Below are positions 12,387 through 25,434 of a stretch of DNA of 64,000 nt, in pieces (the stretch's first letter is position 1; each line of letters starts with the position of its first letter). The DNA is taken from contig CM076653.1 in assembly GCA_038496675.1 (NCBI GenBank), positions 25,415,779 to 25,479,778 of the forward strand, read 5' to 3'. The stretch is from Rachycentron canadum (Eukaryota > Chordata > Actinopteri > Carangiformes > Rachycentridae). Below the pieces are notes generated by a model. That model did no database searches. It had not been told where the DNA came from and saw only the letters and a program-made list of their open reading frames with translations. Position numbers and translations under genes: made by a program.

Positions 12387-14968
12387 CACTAATGGAAAAA
12401 AGTGAGGAAAAAAGTGAGAACATTGTATTTCTCATGTATTCCTGCACACATACCAGTAAATCACTCACCTCTGAATCCTTTAACAAGTGAATGGATAAAC
12501 CTTTACTTGCACTGCATGTAAGATTGGCTCAGCGTCCTTGTGTGTTATATTTATAGTCTGGCTTCACCCTTTAAAATTGAAGCGTTGCCAAACGTTTTGC
12601 AAAGTGTTGAGCTCATAGTGTGGGTATTGGGTGGTTATAATGCTACATTAGCCTTGGAAACAGAAGCTTATTCAGTGATGATCCCTTTCTCCTGTTTGTT
12701 GATTGTTTAACATGTTACTTTACTGATACTTTTTTCGCAGACAAATCAATGTGGGAAGAAATGACAGAGAACAAACAGTTCCAGTCATGCACAGAAGCTA
12801 CAGTTTGACACCACTAATGAAAAAAACATGAGAGACAGACATTTGTTTTGTAAACTATACTATAGATAAGGTGCAAGAGAGTGTAATTAATTGTTTATTT
12901 GTGAAATAAAACATGTATACTACAGCTTTTTAAGGATTTTTATGGTTCCCCTTGTTCTTGAGGGAAATACCAACCACATGATCTTTTGATGTAACCAATA
13001 TACAGGAAGTTTCCATTTCTAAATGTCACCACCATGCTGTTCAACTGTTGCTGTTCAAGCATGCCATATTTTGAAAAGTCATGGGATGGCCAGACAAATT
13101 AGATCATAAAATCTCACAAAGAAATAAATGGCATATTTAGATGACAGAAAGTTTTTGCATATTGCTTTTAAGGTTTATGTTTAGTTTGGTCAATCACATA
13201 AGAGGAATTACAGTCAAGAGATGCATGAAAATCTAACTGCACAATTAAACATTTTCTGGGAAAACACCAGACTCTCAGCTATGATGATAAGCCGTTGCCA
13301 AGTGTACAGACAGTGATACAACCAAGGTTGAGAAAGTTTTATTCTTTATTCCTGCCTATGTTTGATGTAAATCAGTTTCCACAGGCTATTTGTTCTGCAC
13401 ATTTATAGATTTAGTTTTTTAAATCATTAAAAACATATATATTATTCATACCAATTATTATTTCTTTATTGATTAAAGCATGGCTGGTGATATTTAGCCA
13501 GTGTCTTCTTTACATGGAGTAAGTACCAGTACATCCATTTAAATTGTTCTGCCACTTGTGGTAAAAATATTTTTCACACTTTGTCACTGAATAAAATTCA
13601 CTGTCACCTTTTTGTAAGGCATGTGCGTGGCAAGTAGAATGTGTGTGAAAGTAATGAGTCAGCTTCACAAACTTTATCACATGCATTATCCGGTTGCATT
13701 GCAGTGCAGAAGAAGGAGGAGTATACTTTTAACCTTTTATTTTTTATGATGTCCTTAAACATCACATTACAAGCAATAATTTAATCTCTGGATACAAAAC
13801 TTAATTAAAAATAGAAAACAGAAGTTTGGGCAATAGTGCAGATTACAGGGGAAGTTAACTGAAAATGTTGAGAAATACAGTGTGCAGCATGAACCTTCCC
13901 TCTTAAGACTCATTTGAAAGATTACATGAATAAATTCCACTGAAAAAAACATGATTTGTAACAAACTGCTTCCAAAACTGATGTGCTAAATGCTCCAAGG
14001 AGTCACTGCTCACTTTACTGCAAACTATTATACATATACATATACAATAGAATATAACAATAACAAACATTACCATTTATCATGTAAGATAACAGTATTG
14101 ACTGAAAATTCAGTTTGTGTTATATACCAATATTTTTACTAACATCACTACTGGTTATGGTTTCAATATATACTATCTTGTATTATAATATAACCTGTTT
14201 TTGGCAGTAAGATATTGTACATTATTGATAGTTACATTGCTTTCTCAGCATAATAAATGAATGCCAAACAACATTAAATATTGTTATAATATAACAGCTG
14301 CTATGGTAACTCCATTAGTCTACAGCCATGGATAAATTATAAGAAAAATAAAAATACACAAATACACCAAACTGAAAGAGACATGAAACAAATGATACAG
14401 CCAATGTTGTCTTTGTAGTATAGTGCCTCACTATGTTTTTTTTGTGTCTCTTTATCAATGTTTGAGTGACTATCCATAAGAAAATGTTAAAGATCCCACA
14501 TTTTGCACTCCTCTGATGTTTTATTTGAAGTTTTGATATCCATAAGATATCGCAGATATCGTTGTCGTTTTAAATACACCATAAATATCATTAATAATGT
14601 TCTATGTATGTTCTCTTTCACACTTTTCTCTATCTCTAGCTCTTTCTCTATCTCTAGCAAGAACAGAGCATTTTGTGTCAGTCTCTGAGCCCGAGTGACA
14701 GGCCAAGCGCAAGTAATGGATTGTGGCCCAATTCAAATGGCGAGGCTCAGTCAGAGTGCCAACACCCCAAGATGACAAATTTGGGCCCCCTGCTCTGGTA
14801 ATTCAGAAATGTGGCACGTGGTTTTCATAAAATCTCTTAGCAGATGGTGTGCATCCTTTCTTCCTGGTGATAAAATACTCCTGTTATCATCCATCCTTCA
14901 CACCAAACACAATAGCATTAAAGACCAAGTTTAAGTCCAAATAGATTTGGTGGGATGCATCTTTTTCA
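12387..14968. other. Spacer between receptor copies C and D
   Basis: This is AT-rich sequence between two minus-strand genes. The promoter of copy C should lie just above 12386; a tatttatag element on the - strand reading is possible near 12548 but is weak. A short dispersed-repeat fragment near 14370 (core gaactgaaag-like, then acatgaaaca) is shared with the A-B spacer near 3984. No coding exon was recognised. Confidence 0.5.
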
Positions 14969-16708
14969 CTATTTTGAATAATCCACATTTGCATATACAT
15001 TGTCCATCTGATCCATTCTTTGATCCATCTGACCTGTGAGGTTCTGCAAAGACAGAGTTTGGGTTTTAATATGGTTTGTTTTGAGAGTCAGTGTTTATTC
15101 TGCCTGAGCTACTGTCTTCTTAGGATATTAAAACACAAATGAGTGGGAGAATTGTACCTCAGTGTTCACGTAGACAGGTTCATCAATGGCCTTCACTTGA
15201 GAAAGTTTCTTGTTTTCAGGATTTTTGAAAGATGGCCCTCTGAAAATACAAAATAGTCTTGATTGGTCTCTAATTTGACAATTAGAAAATCAGACATATT
15301 ATTAATAGTGTGTCAATTCACATCTATGTATTCATAGTCAAACATCATTACTCTTCATGTATAGTACTACACTTGGTTTTTAAATTGCTCTTGCACATAT
15401 ACACACTGATGAAAACATGAAAACATGTCTCTAATGTAAGTTGTATCATAAAACAAACCTTTGGGCTTGGTTTGAGCATGTTCTGCTAAAATTTGCATAA
15501 TATCCAGATCCCTCCCGAGTCAAAGAGCGTGCCCTTAAAAAAAGATTACTGAAAGTTCAAACATCCAAGTGAAGAAACATAATCACATTTAAGAGGTGAG
15601 CTGAATATGCTTGCACATGGTTTAAGTAAGGATAATATTAGAATCAGTCATGAAATAATATTACTAAATAATACTTAATCTTACTTACAAAGTAAAGTTA
15701 CCTTTTGTGTTTTATGAAACAGAAAATTCCAGTGATAAGAATAATGACCAGAAATGCAGAAATGGGTACAAAGATGACTGTGTGCATCTGAGATATCCCT
15801 TGGGTCACACCCATTGTGCTGAAAGTTGCTGCAAACAATGATCTTTTTAGTAAAGTTAACTGAATTGAATGAATGAAGAGATTATAGTGTTTTATATATT
15901 TATAATATTACTTTGAAACAGTCAGTGTAAACATGAAAACTTACTGCTTGTGGGTAAAGAGGTGAAAAATTGGGGATTTTTATTTATTTGTGTATTAATA
16001 TGCAAATTTAATAAATGTAAGTAAGATAATAAAAACTTAAAAGTTGTACCTTCTTCAGGTGTGGCTGGTGTAATACCTGGAAATGTGGAAGAAACATGTG
16101 AAATAATAATTTAATGTCCTTTTACTTAATTAAATAAATGTAATTTAAATCGTATTTCTGATATAATATTGAAATTCTTACCAAACACAGAAACTGAAAC
16201 AGGGTTTTTTTTGAAGCTGTAATTGTCCTTTACAGCAAGTCTCATATAGATCCTCAATGCATTCTCCGTGAGATTTTGGATTTCGAGGGAGCAGTTTCCG
16301 TTATTCTTATCACCAAGGAGTTTGGTTTTTTCTCTGAACTCTTTAATCACATATGTGGAATTCGGGTGAAAAATAAATGGATTTTTATCATTGTCATTGA
16401 TTTCAATTTGTTCCCCATGCGTTTTCCAGTAAACTTGAACATCATTAGTGAAGTATTTTTTTGGATAGGAAAAATTACACAATATGATCATAGTTGCGCC
16501 CAATGTTGCATTAATGTGTTGAGGCACAGTAATAGTCCATTCTTGACCTGTGTTCACAATGAAACCAAACCAGAATTCATATTATTATCAGAGCTTCCAT
16601 CATTTACACTATTGATTTACTTTTGGGATGGGATGTTGTATTAAACACAATAAGTCACTTACCTTTTGAAGAGGCCAGGATAGATATGAGACAAGCCAGG
16701 AAAAACAT
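14969..16708 (-). CDS. Siglec-like receptor D: single V-set, membrane span, tail (265 aa)
   Basis: Complete small receptor. Exons: 16708-16663 (signal peptide, MFFLACLIS start), 16547-16182 (V-set), 16076-16050 (9-residue stalk), 15828-15702 (membrane), 15533-15459, 15239-15158 and 15043-14969 (tail, stop TAG). All phases join. The V-set (about 16-137) has the B-strand Cys in IILCNF, an E-strand Cys in GNCSLE instead of the usual F-strand Cys, and an Arg in the F strand (YMRLAV), as in Siglecs, but its sequence is far from copies B and C. There are several N-glycosylation sites (NAT, NFS, NST, NCS, NLT). The helix is at about 163-185 and uncharged. Tail tyrosines: GYYANF, PVYVNT and NVYANV, again YxN type. 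No C2 domains are present, so it is a short receptor by design or by loss. Function is inferred from domain type only. Confidence 0.8.
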
Positions 16709-18276
16709 GAGGTTATCTGATTAATCCTGAAATCCAAAAGGCAATTCAGTTTTACAGCAGTTATTACATCATAGATGGTAGCCATATACTGCTAAATCCT
16801 GGAGTTAAATTTCCTGTATTCTGCCTTTTATAGCATAAAGTAAAGTAGTAGTACTCACTGTATGGGGGGCACAGAAGACTGGTTTGGTGTGTTTTGTCAA
16901 AATGTACTACAAAAATTTGGGTGTGTTTCCTGTTGCTCAGAAGTAATGAATTGCAAAAAAATAAAAAAGAGGAAGTTATGGCTGAAAAGTAAAGCTAACC
17001 ACTATATACCTTTCCTTTTAAATTTGAGGGGAAATGTTACAGATGCATCAAGAATATTGAAATGTATTTTAATTCATTAGCTCAAGAGTGTGAGGACACG
17101 GAGGAAATCTTTGCAAGTAAACACAGTTAATTGTATCAAATTAGTGTAGTGCCTGTTATGTTGGATACTTACATACATGGTAACAAAATCTTGAAATATA
17201 ACCATGATGTTCAGTAATTATATTAATATTTTGACAGTGTTGCATTGTGTATGCAATATTATTTGGACCTAGTGCCATTATTTGATATTGTAGTTACTTT
17301 GTATGTTTGTATTGCCACATATAAGTCACGACATGTAGCTGAACTACCTTTTTAGTGTTCCTGCTTTAATAGGAGGTGGTGATGACACTCTTATGTATGC
17401 AACTAAACTTGAACCCTTGAGGCTTTCAGTAAATACTTCCTCCCCCAATGTAGAAGAGGAAGTGGCCGATTTCAGTAAAATAGTGCAGCTATAGGTAAGT
17501 CAGATCCACAAAAGTCAAAGTTGCCTCAAAGGTTTTTGAAATGGGTGCAATAAATACAGTCTTGAACCATTAGACCTTCAATGACCTGCTTTGCCATTAG
17601 CACTGAATGAATCATTTTGCCTGTTCAGTTGCCAATGTGTAGAGTACTTTTTCCCCTAGATGTCTTGTTTCTCCTTGTACCTCATGGTCAACCACTGAAA
17701 CGCTTTAAGAAATCCATACACCTGGTGTCTTGCCTTGTTTCTCCAAAAGCCAGAAAGCAAACATTTAATTCAAAGACAAGTACAAACAACATTTGAAGAC
17801 ATCATGTAACGTTTATAATTGAACTCACTTATAACGTAAGTTTTTTAGTTAGTTTTTTTTTTTTTTTTTTTTTTTTGTAATATCAAGTACATTACTCACA
17901 TTCAAAGTGGTGAATTGCACAGCGCAGTTAAACCACTGGGTGGAGTGAGACTCTGAAAGTCCAGGGTGAACTTGGTGGACTCCACCTGGAGTGTGGGCCA
18001 AACTAGGATCTCAAGGTGCAGTCACATGACTCCCAGCTGGCTGAATGAGAGTAAACAAAGCTGCAGCTGGTCTTTTAAAACGGATCCTGCAAGTATTGTG
18101 ATCTTGACGCACTCGAAGCCGTTGGAATAAATAAAGCCGGACTGATTTCAGCTCCAGCTCCGTCTCAGGGGGAAATGGGCTTCGGGAAGGAGGTGGGTAG
18201 TTCAGGGAGCAGTGCTGTCACAGACGGACGATAGTTTGTTGTCCGTGTCCTGTGCTGTTAACACCGTCAGACACAC
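16709..18276. other. Divergent spacer between receptor D and the TBC gene
   Basis: This head-to-head spacer holds the promoters of receptor D (-) and the TBC gene (+). The right end (about 17930-18276) is richer in G+C and CpG, as expected for the promoter and 5' UTR of a housekeeping-type gene. A poly-T run lies at 17853-17876. No coding exon was recognised. Confidence 0.5.
17853..17876. repeat. Poly-T tract
   Basis: Uninterrupted run of 24 T in the spacer upstream of the TBC gene. Confidence 0.95.
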
Positions 18277-18492
18277 ATGGACAACCTGAGTAATGGGAGA
18301 CCGCGGCGGGCAGCGGCAGAAGAGACAAGCTCAGCGGACAGTCGTCCAACGGTTGTCCGCTCCGAGAGGAGGGTGGCACCGCTCAGCTCTCCAGCTTTGT
18401 CCGCCGCACGCCTCACTTTACCTGGGATCATGGACGCTGAGGGCAGAGTGGACGAGTCCAGACTGAGGATGCACATATTCAAAAACGGTGAG

Positions 18493-18541
<49 letters not shown>

Positions 18542-21500
18542 TTTTATACATATTGCAATTTTAGCCTGCACTACTTATTCTGTTCTACTTACAGCTTTAC
18601 TTTACATGGCAACATGACAAACCTGACCCTCAATCATATGCAAGGAAGTGTTTTATTTGAGGTCTTTGTCAGAGGATCCGCACTTTCGAAATGAATGACT
18701 GCGGTTACAGCAGGTTAAGCAGAAATATCCCTAACCTCATAATGCGTATTTAGAATAATGAATCTTTGAGTATTTGTATATTCCTGCTTTTATATAGTAT
18801 AAAGCACAGCCTATTTAACAGTAGAGTGTATAATAATATATAGGCTGTGGTATATTTCTGAAGGATTACAGATAGTGATTCTTATTTGTTTGAAAATATT
18901 ATTCTGCATTCTTCAAATGTGTCTCATTTGATAAATATTAAATTTTTCATAAAATTGTGTTAATTTCATTTATATGTGGTTTTAGTATCTGGAAAAATAT
19001 GTCGGTCATTGACTTGTCCAGATGCATCAGTGAATGGTATTCATTCCTGCAGACCAAGAGTAAGTCAAGTGATGCTTTGCTTCAGGACATTAGCTGAGCC
19101 ACAGCCAAACCATTCTTTGGAATCTATCATTTTATTGTGCGTCTGATCCCCTCAAGTGTAAAACTCCAGCGTGACTTCTGAGATAAAACAACAGATACCA
19201 TTTAAAGAACTGGTGATATTTTTAAGGAGCTGAATAAAATCACGAGATTCAACAGTCAGACAAATATTCAATGAAGCATGTGAAAGTAAGAAATGAGGAT
19301 AACTCTGGATTAGTGGCTCTAGTGCATATAAGAGCCCCTAAACGAATCCCTAGACTGTCATTCAACTGGTCCTGACAATATCCTGCTTTAACTGTGTCTG
19401 ATTTGTTTTGCTCGACATCCTCAAGATTTTAGCAATCTCAGACACAATAATTATCTGCAAAGAGGTGCTCTCTGGGTAAAACATCACACTGAATCTATCG
19501 TCTACAAGCAGGAATGTGGAAACTTGCCCTCCTTTTCTGTGGCCTTCTGACCTTTATTCACATTCCAGCCAAACAAACACGGCAACTAAAGATTAAAGAA
19601 CCTGTGGAGCAAAACATTACATAAGACATTTCAAATCCCCATCTGAAAACAGGGTAAAGTTGACTAAATGTTGCATCAGGGATTGTTTCTTAATGTTTTT
19701 CTCTTTCTTTAGCTATGTCTTCGTCTTCCGAGTGACCCTTTAGGATTTGTTTTGAGTGAATGATAATTGCTCAAATACATGTTTAAACTCCTGGCTCAAA
19801 AACACTGCATTAATCAACCTTAAATGATCAAAAGGTTCTCGATCTCTGGCAAGGTGGTGTGTCTCCCTCCGAGCGTGGCCTGGTGTGGCGTTTTCTGTTT
19901 GGGATGTACCCGTGCAGCTCCACAGCTTTAGAGCGCTCTTTGCTGCAGGAGCAGTTGGTCGTACGATACCTGGTCATGAAGAGAAAGTGGCAGCAGTTCC
20001 TTCCCTCTGTGGGGCGTATTCACCTCAATGGCACTGATGGTAAACACAAACATGCACAATGAAGGAAGTTATATGTGTGTTATATGTATTAAATTTTTCC
20101 ATACTTTCTCTTTTAAACATATGAGTCTGTCTCCATTCCAGCTGAGTTGGTGGCAGCTGTCAGGTACTTTGACCAGAGGCCGGCACAGGCCCAGCAGCAG
20201 ACCCAGGACCAGTCTGAGGAGGTCAGGGACAGACTGGCTTTCTTGGAGCTTCAGGCACAGGTTAGATCAGTTAAATATGTTAGTATACAGTAAGTACTAC
20301 AGTGCTAATTTACATACTTAACTTGCATCTTTTGTATTCTACATGTATGTTTACATATTTGTTTTTCTTTTCAGTCTATTACTGCTATGCTCTGTTCTGT
20401 TATTTCGATTTCTGTAGCTAAATTAAACCCATCTATGGCTTCGTTTGGCAGAAGAGATTAATGTTTAAAGAGGGAGGGGCATGTGTTTAGGTAAATTACA
20501 CAACAGGATCTAATTTTGTTAAACAAAGTGCTTGTCATTTGTTTACATATGATATCAGTTGACCTCTTTACACTAGCTGATGTTTTAAACACTTTGGTCT
20601 GGAGAGTGTGTGCATTTAGGAGCAGCTGATAGATTTCAGGCCGTGATACTTCACATGCTCCATAAAACTGTTGTCACTAAGATCACAATCAATAGTATCT
20701 GTCCTGACAATTTCTTACTGTCAGCAGATTCTATTTGAACGGGTCACATTTGACCAGGAGGAGCTTCGGGAAGCTGTACGAATCATTGACAAGGACGTAC
20801 CGAGAACTAACAGAGACCTGAGCTATTACCAGTGAGTTACAGTGAGCCATTGTTGGGTTTTTGTTTTGTCAACAGACATTGTACAGAGTTTAATTGCAGC
20901 CCTTTCACATGAAACTAGTTCAAAGCAGCTAAAAGGAATCATTCACTTCAGCTCAGCTGACACAAAAAGGTACCTTATGCCCTAAAACTGAAAATGATGT
21001 AAATTGTGCACTGAAGTTCATATAAGGTTATTGTTTTAAATGACTTACAGCCAACTGTTTACATAGTAGTATTACCCACCTGTTAAAACACTTTTGGTAT
21101 AAGTAATTTGAACAAATTTGTATCGCGAATAACTACCTGCCAGATGTATACTAAATATACTAATATTCTCTGTGGATTATTTTTATACTTATAGGGGCTG
21201 ATGCTGAGAAATAAAGCTGACATATGTATACAGTGCACATTGATATGTTTCTAGGGTTCAACTAATTCTGCTCACTTATCTGTCTGCAGGGGTGAAGGTT
21301 CAGGCAATCTGTTGGTGCTGAGAGATATCCTCATCACTTATGCTGCTTTTCACCCAGGTAAACATCAACAATGAACCCAACTGAGGTTAATTGACACTGA
21401 CAAGATTAGACAAGCTGTTTAGCAAATAGTTACACTAAGTGTTTGTTTGTGCACCACTTCTCTTGATTGTTGATTCAGAGGTCAGTTATGCCCAGGGAAT

Positions 21501-22814
21501 GAATGACCTGTGCAGCCGGTTCCTGGAGGTTCTTGACTCTGAGGTTGACACTTTCTGGAGTTTCTCCTGTTACATGGAGAAATTCTCAAAGGACTTCAGG
21601 GCTGATGGTCTGCACAGAAAAATAGGTGAGATTGCCAAGGAGAGGTGCAACTTTGTGTATAATATATGTTATGTTGCTAAGGTATATAATATGAAATGCA
21701 TTGTGACAGCAAAACAAAAAGTACAGAGGACATCTAGTGGTAAAATAAGGATATTGAAAACTTATTGAAAATTCATTTTGTCATGCTGTGAATTCACTGA
21801 ATAGTTCATTTAGAAATATGATGTGTAAATATTTATACTTTTTTATTTTTGCAGTCAGAAATTTGGTGCTAATTAAAGCATTCAGACAAAAAAAAAATTA
21901 AAATACGATGTATAAAATACAATAACAAGAGTTGTCTTCAATGTCTTCTAGAGTTGGAAGCAGCCTTGATGAAGGAGCTGGACCCACAGCTCTACTCTCA
22001 CTTAGTCACAGACAGCATGGAGAGCTTCACATTCTGCCACAGGTAGATCTTTGGTACCATTCTTTATTTATCTATTTATATACTCTGTATATGAAGATGG
22101 TTAAATGTGTTCTTATTCCACATGCACATTTTGTTTATCTACATACACTTGTTGCCCCTTCTATAAGGTGGCTGCTGCTGGGTTTCCAGAGGGAGTTCGA
22201 ACACAGTGATGCACTACGTTTGTTCGAAATCTTGAGCTGTGACCACCTGGAGCTTATCTCACAGCAAGTAGACCGAGCCAGATATCAAGAAAGGCTGGCA
22301 CAAAAATACAGCACAGGTGACTCCCAGAACTCAAACAGGCTCAATGACAGATTGTTATGGATAGTTACCTCTTAAATATCTGACATTAACATAGTAATAT
22401 GTTTTTGCCCCGTGATGTTTGCAGAGGATACATCAGACTCAGAGCTGCAGGCCATCAATACTGACTTCACCTTTGAGCTCTTCATCTGTGCAGCCATCCT
22501 GTTGGAAAACAGGGAGTCTCTGCTGCGGTGCCAAGATGATGTGCAGCTCATCCAGTTCACTACCAGGTTTGTCTGTATGCTAAAACATAATAAAACATCT
22601 CAAAAAAGGGAATTCGTGAACATCATGTTTTGTCTTTTTGTGCAGCCTTCAGGGAACACTGGACCTGAACAGCACACTGAAGAAAGCAGAGCACCATTTC
22701 TACAACTACTGCAAGCGCTGTGCATGGGACTACATGAATGGACGCTGCAGAGCACACAAAAGCAAAGAAGAGGATTTTCTATATCAACTTCGCAGTTTAT
22801 TTGTTTTAAAGTGA
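18277..22814 (+). CDS. TBC-domain Rab GTPase-activating protein (461 aa)
   Basis: Cytosolic protein predicted to speed GTP hydrolysis by a Rab GTPase in membrane traffic. Exons: 18277-18487, 19854-20039, 20142-20260, 20728-20831, 21290-21357, 21479-21625, 21952-22042, 22168-22316, 22425-22566, 22646-22814. All phases join. Domain evidence: RGLVWRFLFGMYP opens the TBC fold (about residue 78). The arginine finger is in IDKDVPR (Arg198), the glutamine finger in YAQGMNDL (Gln235). CHRWLLLGFQREF (about 307) and ELFICAAILLE follow. Both catalytic fingers are present, so it should be active. The first 70 residues are low-complexity and poorly conserved; a second in-frame ATG at 18430 is a possible alternative start. 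It resembles TBC1D15/17/25-type proteins, but I could not match it to one named orthologue. Intron 1 begins directly with a TCTA microsatellite. Confidence 0.87.
18493..18541. repeat. (TCTA)n microsatellite next to a splice donor
   Basis: About twelve TCTA units start a few bases after the 5' splice site of TBC-gene intron 1 (exon end at 18487, gtgagt, then the repeat). Confidence 0.96.
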
Positions 22815-23884
22815 AGCTTAAAACTTTAAAGCTAAAGTAAAGCTACTATTTAAATACCTGATGTGAAGGACCTTTATGAAACTAATATATAATGTGTAAC
22901 AAGGGACATGTAATCCCTATTTGGAGTTTTGATGGCACATATTCTTTGTCTTAGTTTTTATTTCTGAGGGAAACACACTATTGTTCTGATTGCTGCTTAC
23001 CTTAAATTTGATTTGTTCTTACTGTTTCTTGTAAATGTACAGTATTTATTGTGTGAAAAGCTGATCAACACAGTCTTTGAGTTGTTTTCGTTGCTTACTG
23101 GCACAAATTTGAAAAGCCTAAGATTAAGAGCTTATTGCCTCACATTCACAGCTTGTTCTTCTGGGTTATGCAATATTCAACTTGTAGAAGGAAACAACTA
23201 CGAACATGTGAATGCACGCACGTCGGGATCTTGAGTGTCGCAACAGGTGCCTGTAGTGAACTGCAGTTATATTTAATGTCAGATGGCTTTGAGTCAGAGT
23301 GGCCTCTGCAACACTACACTTTCAGCTTTTAAATTCTGGCAGAGAGAAATTGCCATAAGTGGAATAACAACTGAATGCACAACTCAAATTGAAGCACACA
23401 CATTATATGATTATAATTACCAAACCTTTATTGATATGCAATATACATGATTTATTTATATATACAGTAGGGTCATCATTGTATCACAAAACACATTATC
23501 GCCATATCTGTGTATCTCTAAAGTCAGCTACCTCATCCTCGTTTCTTTACTGCATTAACACCTGGCTCACTCACTTACTACATAATCTCAGATCAGATCC
23601 AGATTCACAATGGTTTAAAATAATTTTGAAAAAGGTTCACTCTAACACTATCTACTGTGGGCAATGGGGCAACATCATCCATGTTTAGGACCTACTTTTT
23701 TTTTATTATAACAGAGCAATCCTAACATAATAATAGAAACATGTTTGGTTTAGATATCAAATCAGAGTCACATCATCTGGCATTTTAATATGGCTTTTTT
23801 GTTGTTTTGCTCAACTAGCAGATGGCTACAATAACAACAAGCTTTCTTTCAACAAAATCCTATCAATATGAAGACACATGGGCC
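22815..23884. other. Spacer between the TBC gene and hspa8
   Basis: This contains the 3' UTR of the TBC gene and the upstream region of hspa8. Short open frames occur but none resembles a known protein. No repeat stands out. Confidence 0.5.
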
Positions 23885-24054
23885 CAGAACTTTCCTTGGT
23901 GGAGTTACCTGACACCCGGTTGGGCTCTATATACACCAGGGAGCAGAGACACTCGCCCTCTTAGTCTGCCTGCCAGGAGAGGGAAAGGAGTGCTGGAGCA
24001 AAGCACCACTTTAACTCAATAATCTCTCAAGTCTTGAACATCTGACAGCGCAAG
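23885..24054 (+). promoter_or_regulatory. hspa8 core promoter and non-coding exon 1
   Basis: A heat-shock-element-like inverted pair GAAnnTTC (23887-23894) lies about 34 bases before a TATA box, TATATAC (23928-23934). Transcription should start near 23960. The putative non-coding exon 1 ends at 24054 with a good donor (caag|gtaacc). A non-coding first exon followed by an intron that ends right before the ATG is the usual vertebrate HSC70 gene layout. The start point is inferred from TATA spacing. Confidence 0.68.
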
Positions 24055-25434
24055 GTAACCCCTTCTATAAGAAGCATTGTATTCCGCCTTGCTTCTCAGT
24101 CTGTCTTGCTTGCTGCTTTAAAAACTTAACTGCCACATGTGAAAGGTGTTCCCATGTAACTGGGGCCTGCATGATTTATTTCAAACAATGGCATGACAAG
24201 CAGAAGCAGAATAACACACAGTTTAGTGACTATGTAGCATTTACTAATTTCAGTGATTTATTTCCCTTCCATAACTGTCACAGTTAGATGTGATCTTACC
24301 TCTTCAGGACCACCTCAACTAGAAGAAATGAGTGAACTGCATCAACTATACAGCATGGCAATGGCAGAATCTAATATAAACCCCCTCCATATATATATTA
24401 CTCAGTTACAGTGCAGTCCATGTAACATGGCAGTGAAGCAACAATATCACAGTATTCTCTGCTCTGTATTTCACAACTGGATAACAAGTCATAATTCAAT
24501 AACCTTGTGTAGTTGCAGCTGTTCTAGGACATTAAATGAACAAAGTCCCTACTTCCACCCATTCAACAAGCAGAACAAAGAGAGCTCCTCTAAAATATAT
24601 TAAATTAAACCAGAGTAGTTGCGTGATTTGGTGGAATATATAGGTTGGTCTCTGCTTCCAAAAATGGTTCTATTACCTGCCATAGTCTGCTGGTTTTGTT
24701 AGAGCACAGCCTCAAGAAGTATGGCAACAAGGGCCTTTTGTTGAGTTCTTCTCTAATGAAATACTATCAGTTTGCAGCTGCAACTCATAGCTGTAGATTT
24801 CTGTGTATATTTTTAGTAATGAAACCTTTTGTTTTATTAGGATCCAGTTAAGTTTTGCCAGCTACTCACTAATAAATGATCCCCGAAGGTGCAGCCACCT
24901 TCCATTCATTGCCATATAGATAGGCTGATACTTTTTTTAGTAACTCTCAGCTACTTGGAACCAGCTGTCGGAAAACACACACACAGATCACTACTGCAGG
25001 TTCAGCAAATCACATTTCACTAGCCTGACTGAGACACATTAGTGTTATGTTGCTGAGAGAAGCAGTGTGGAGACAGACTTAAAGGACAGTTTGATATGGT
25101 CCTGTTGCTGGCTCTTGAGTGTTGGGATGTAATTTAAACCACAAAGGTGTGTATACCACTCTGCCTTGTGGCTATGCATCTGAATTTATCTATGAAACAT
25201 CTTTGTAAAGATTACCTATAGTAAGTATATGTGGGTGAATAGAGTATGCAGAAACATACACATGCTTCAAATAATACTATAAGTAAACAGACTTTTGAAT
25301 TCCAAGTAGAAAACAATTATGATAAACAATATTGATTGATTTCATTCAGCAATGATCAATGCATGTGCTAATTTAGGGACAACTGTCTGAAATCAAAAAT
25401 CAAAAATGACTTGTTTCTTTTTTTTTTATCTAAG

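Noticed and set aside
24253..24603. 116-codon open frame in hspa8 intron 1
   Set aside because: It shows no family likeness and no splice sites fitting the hspa8 frame; it is intronic.
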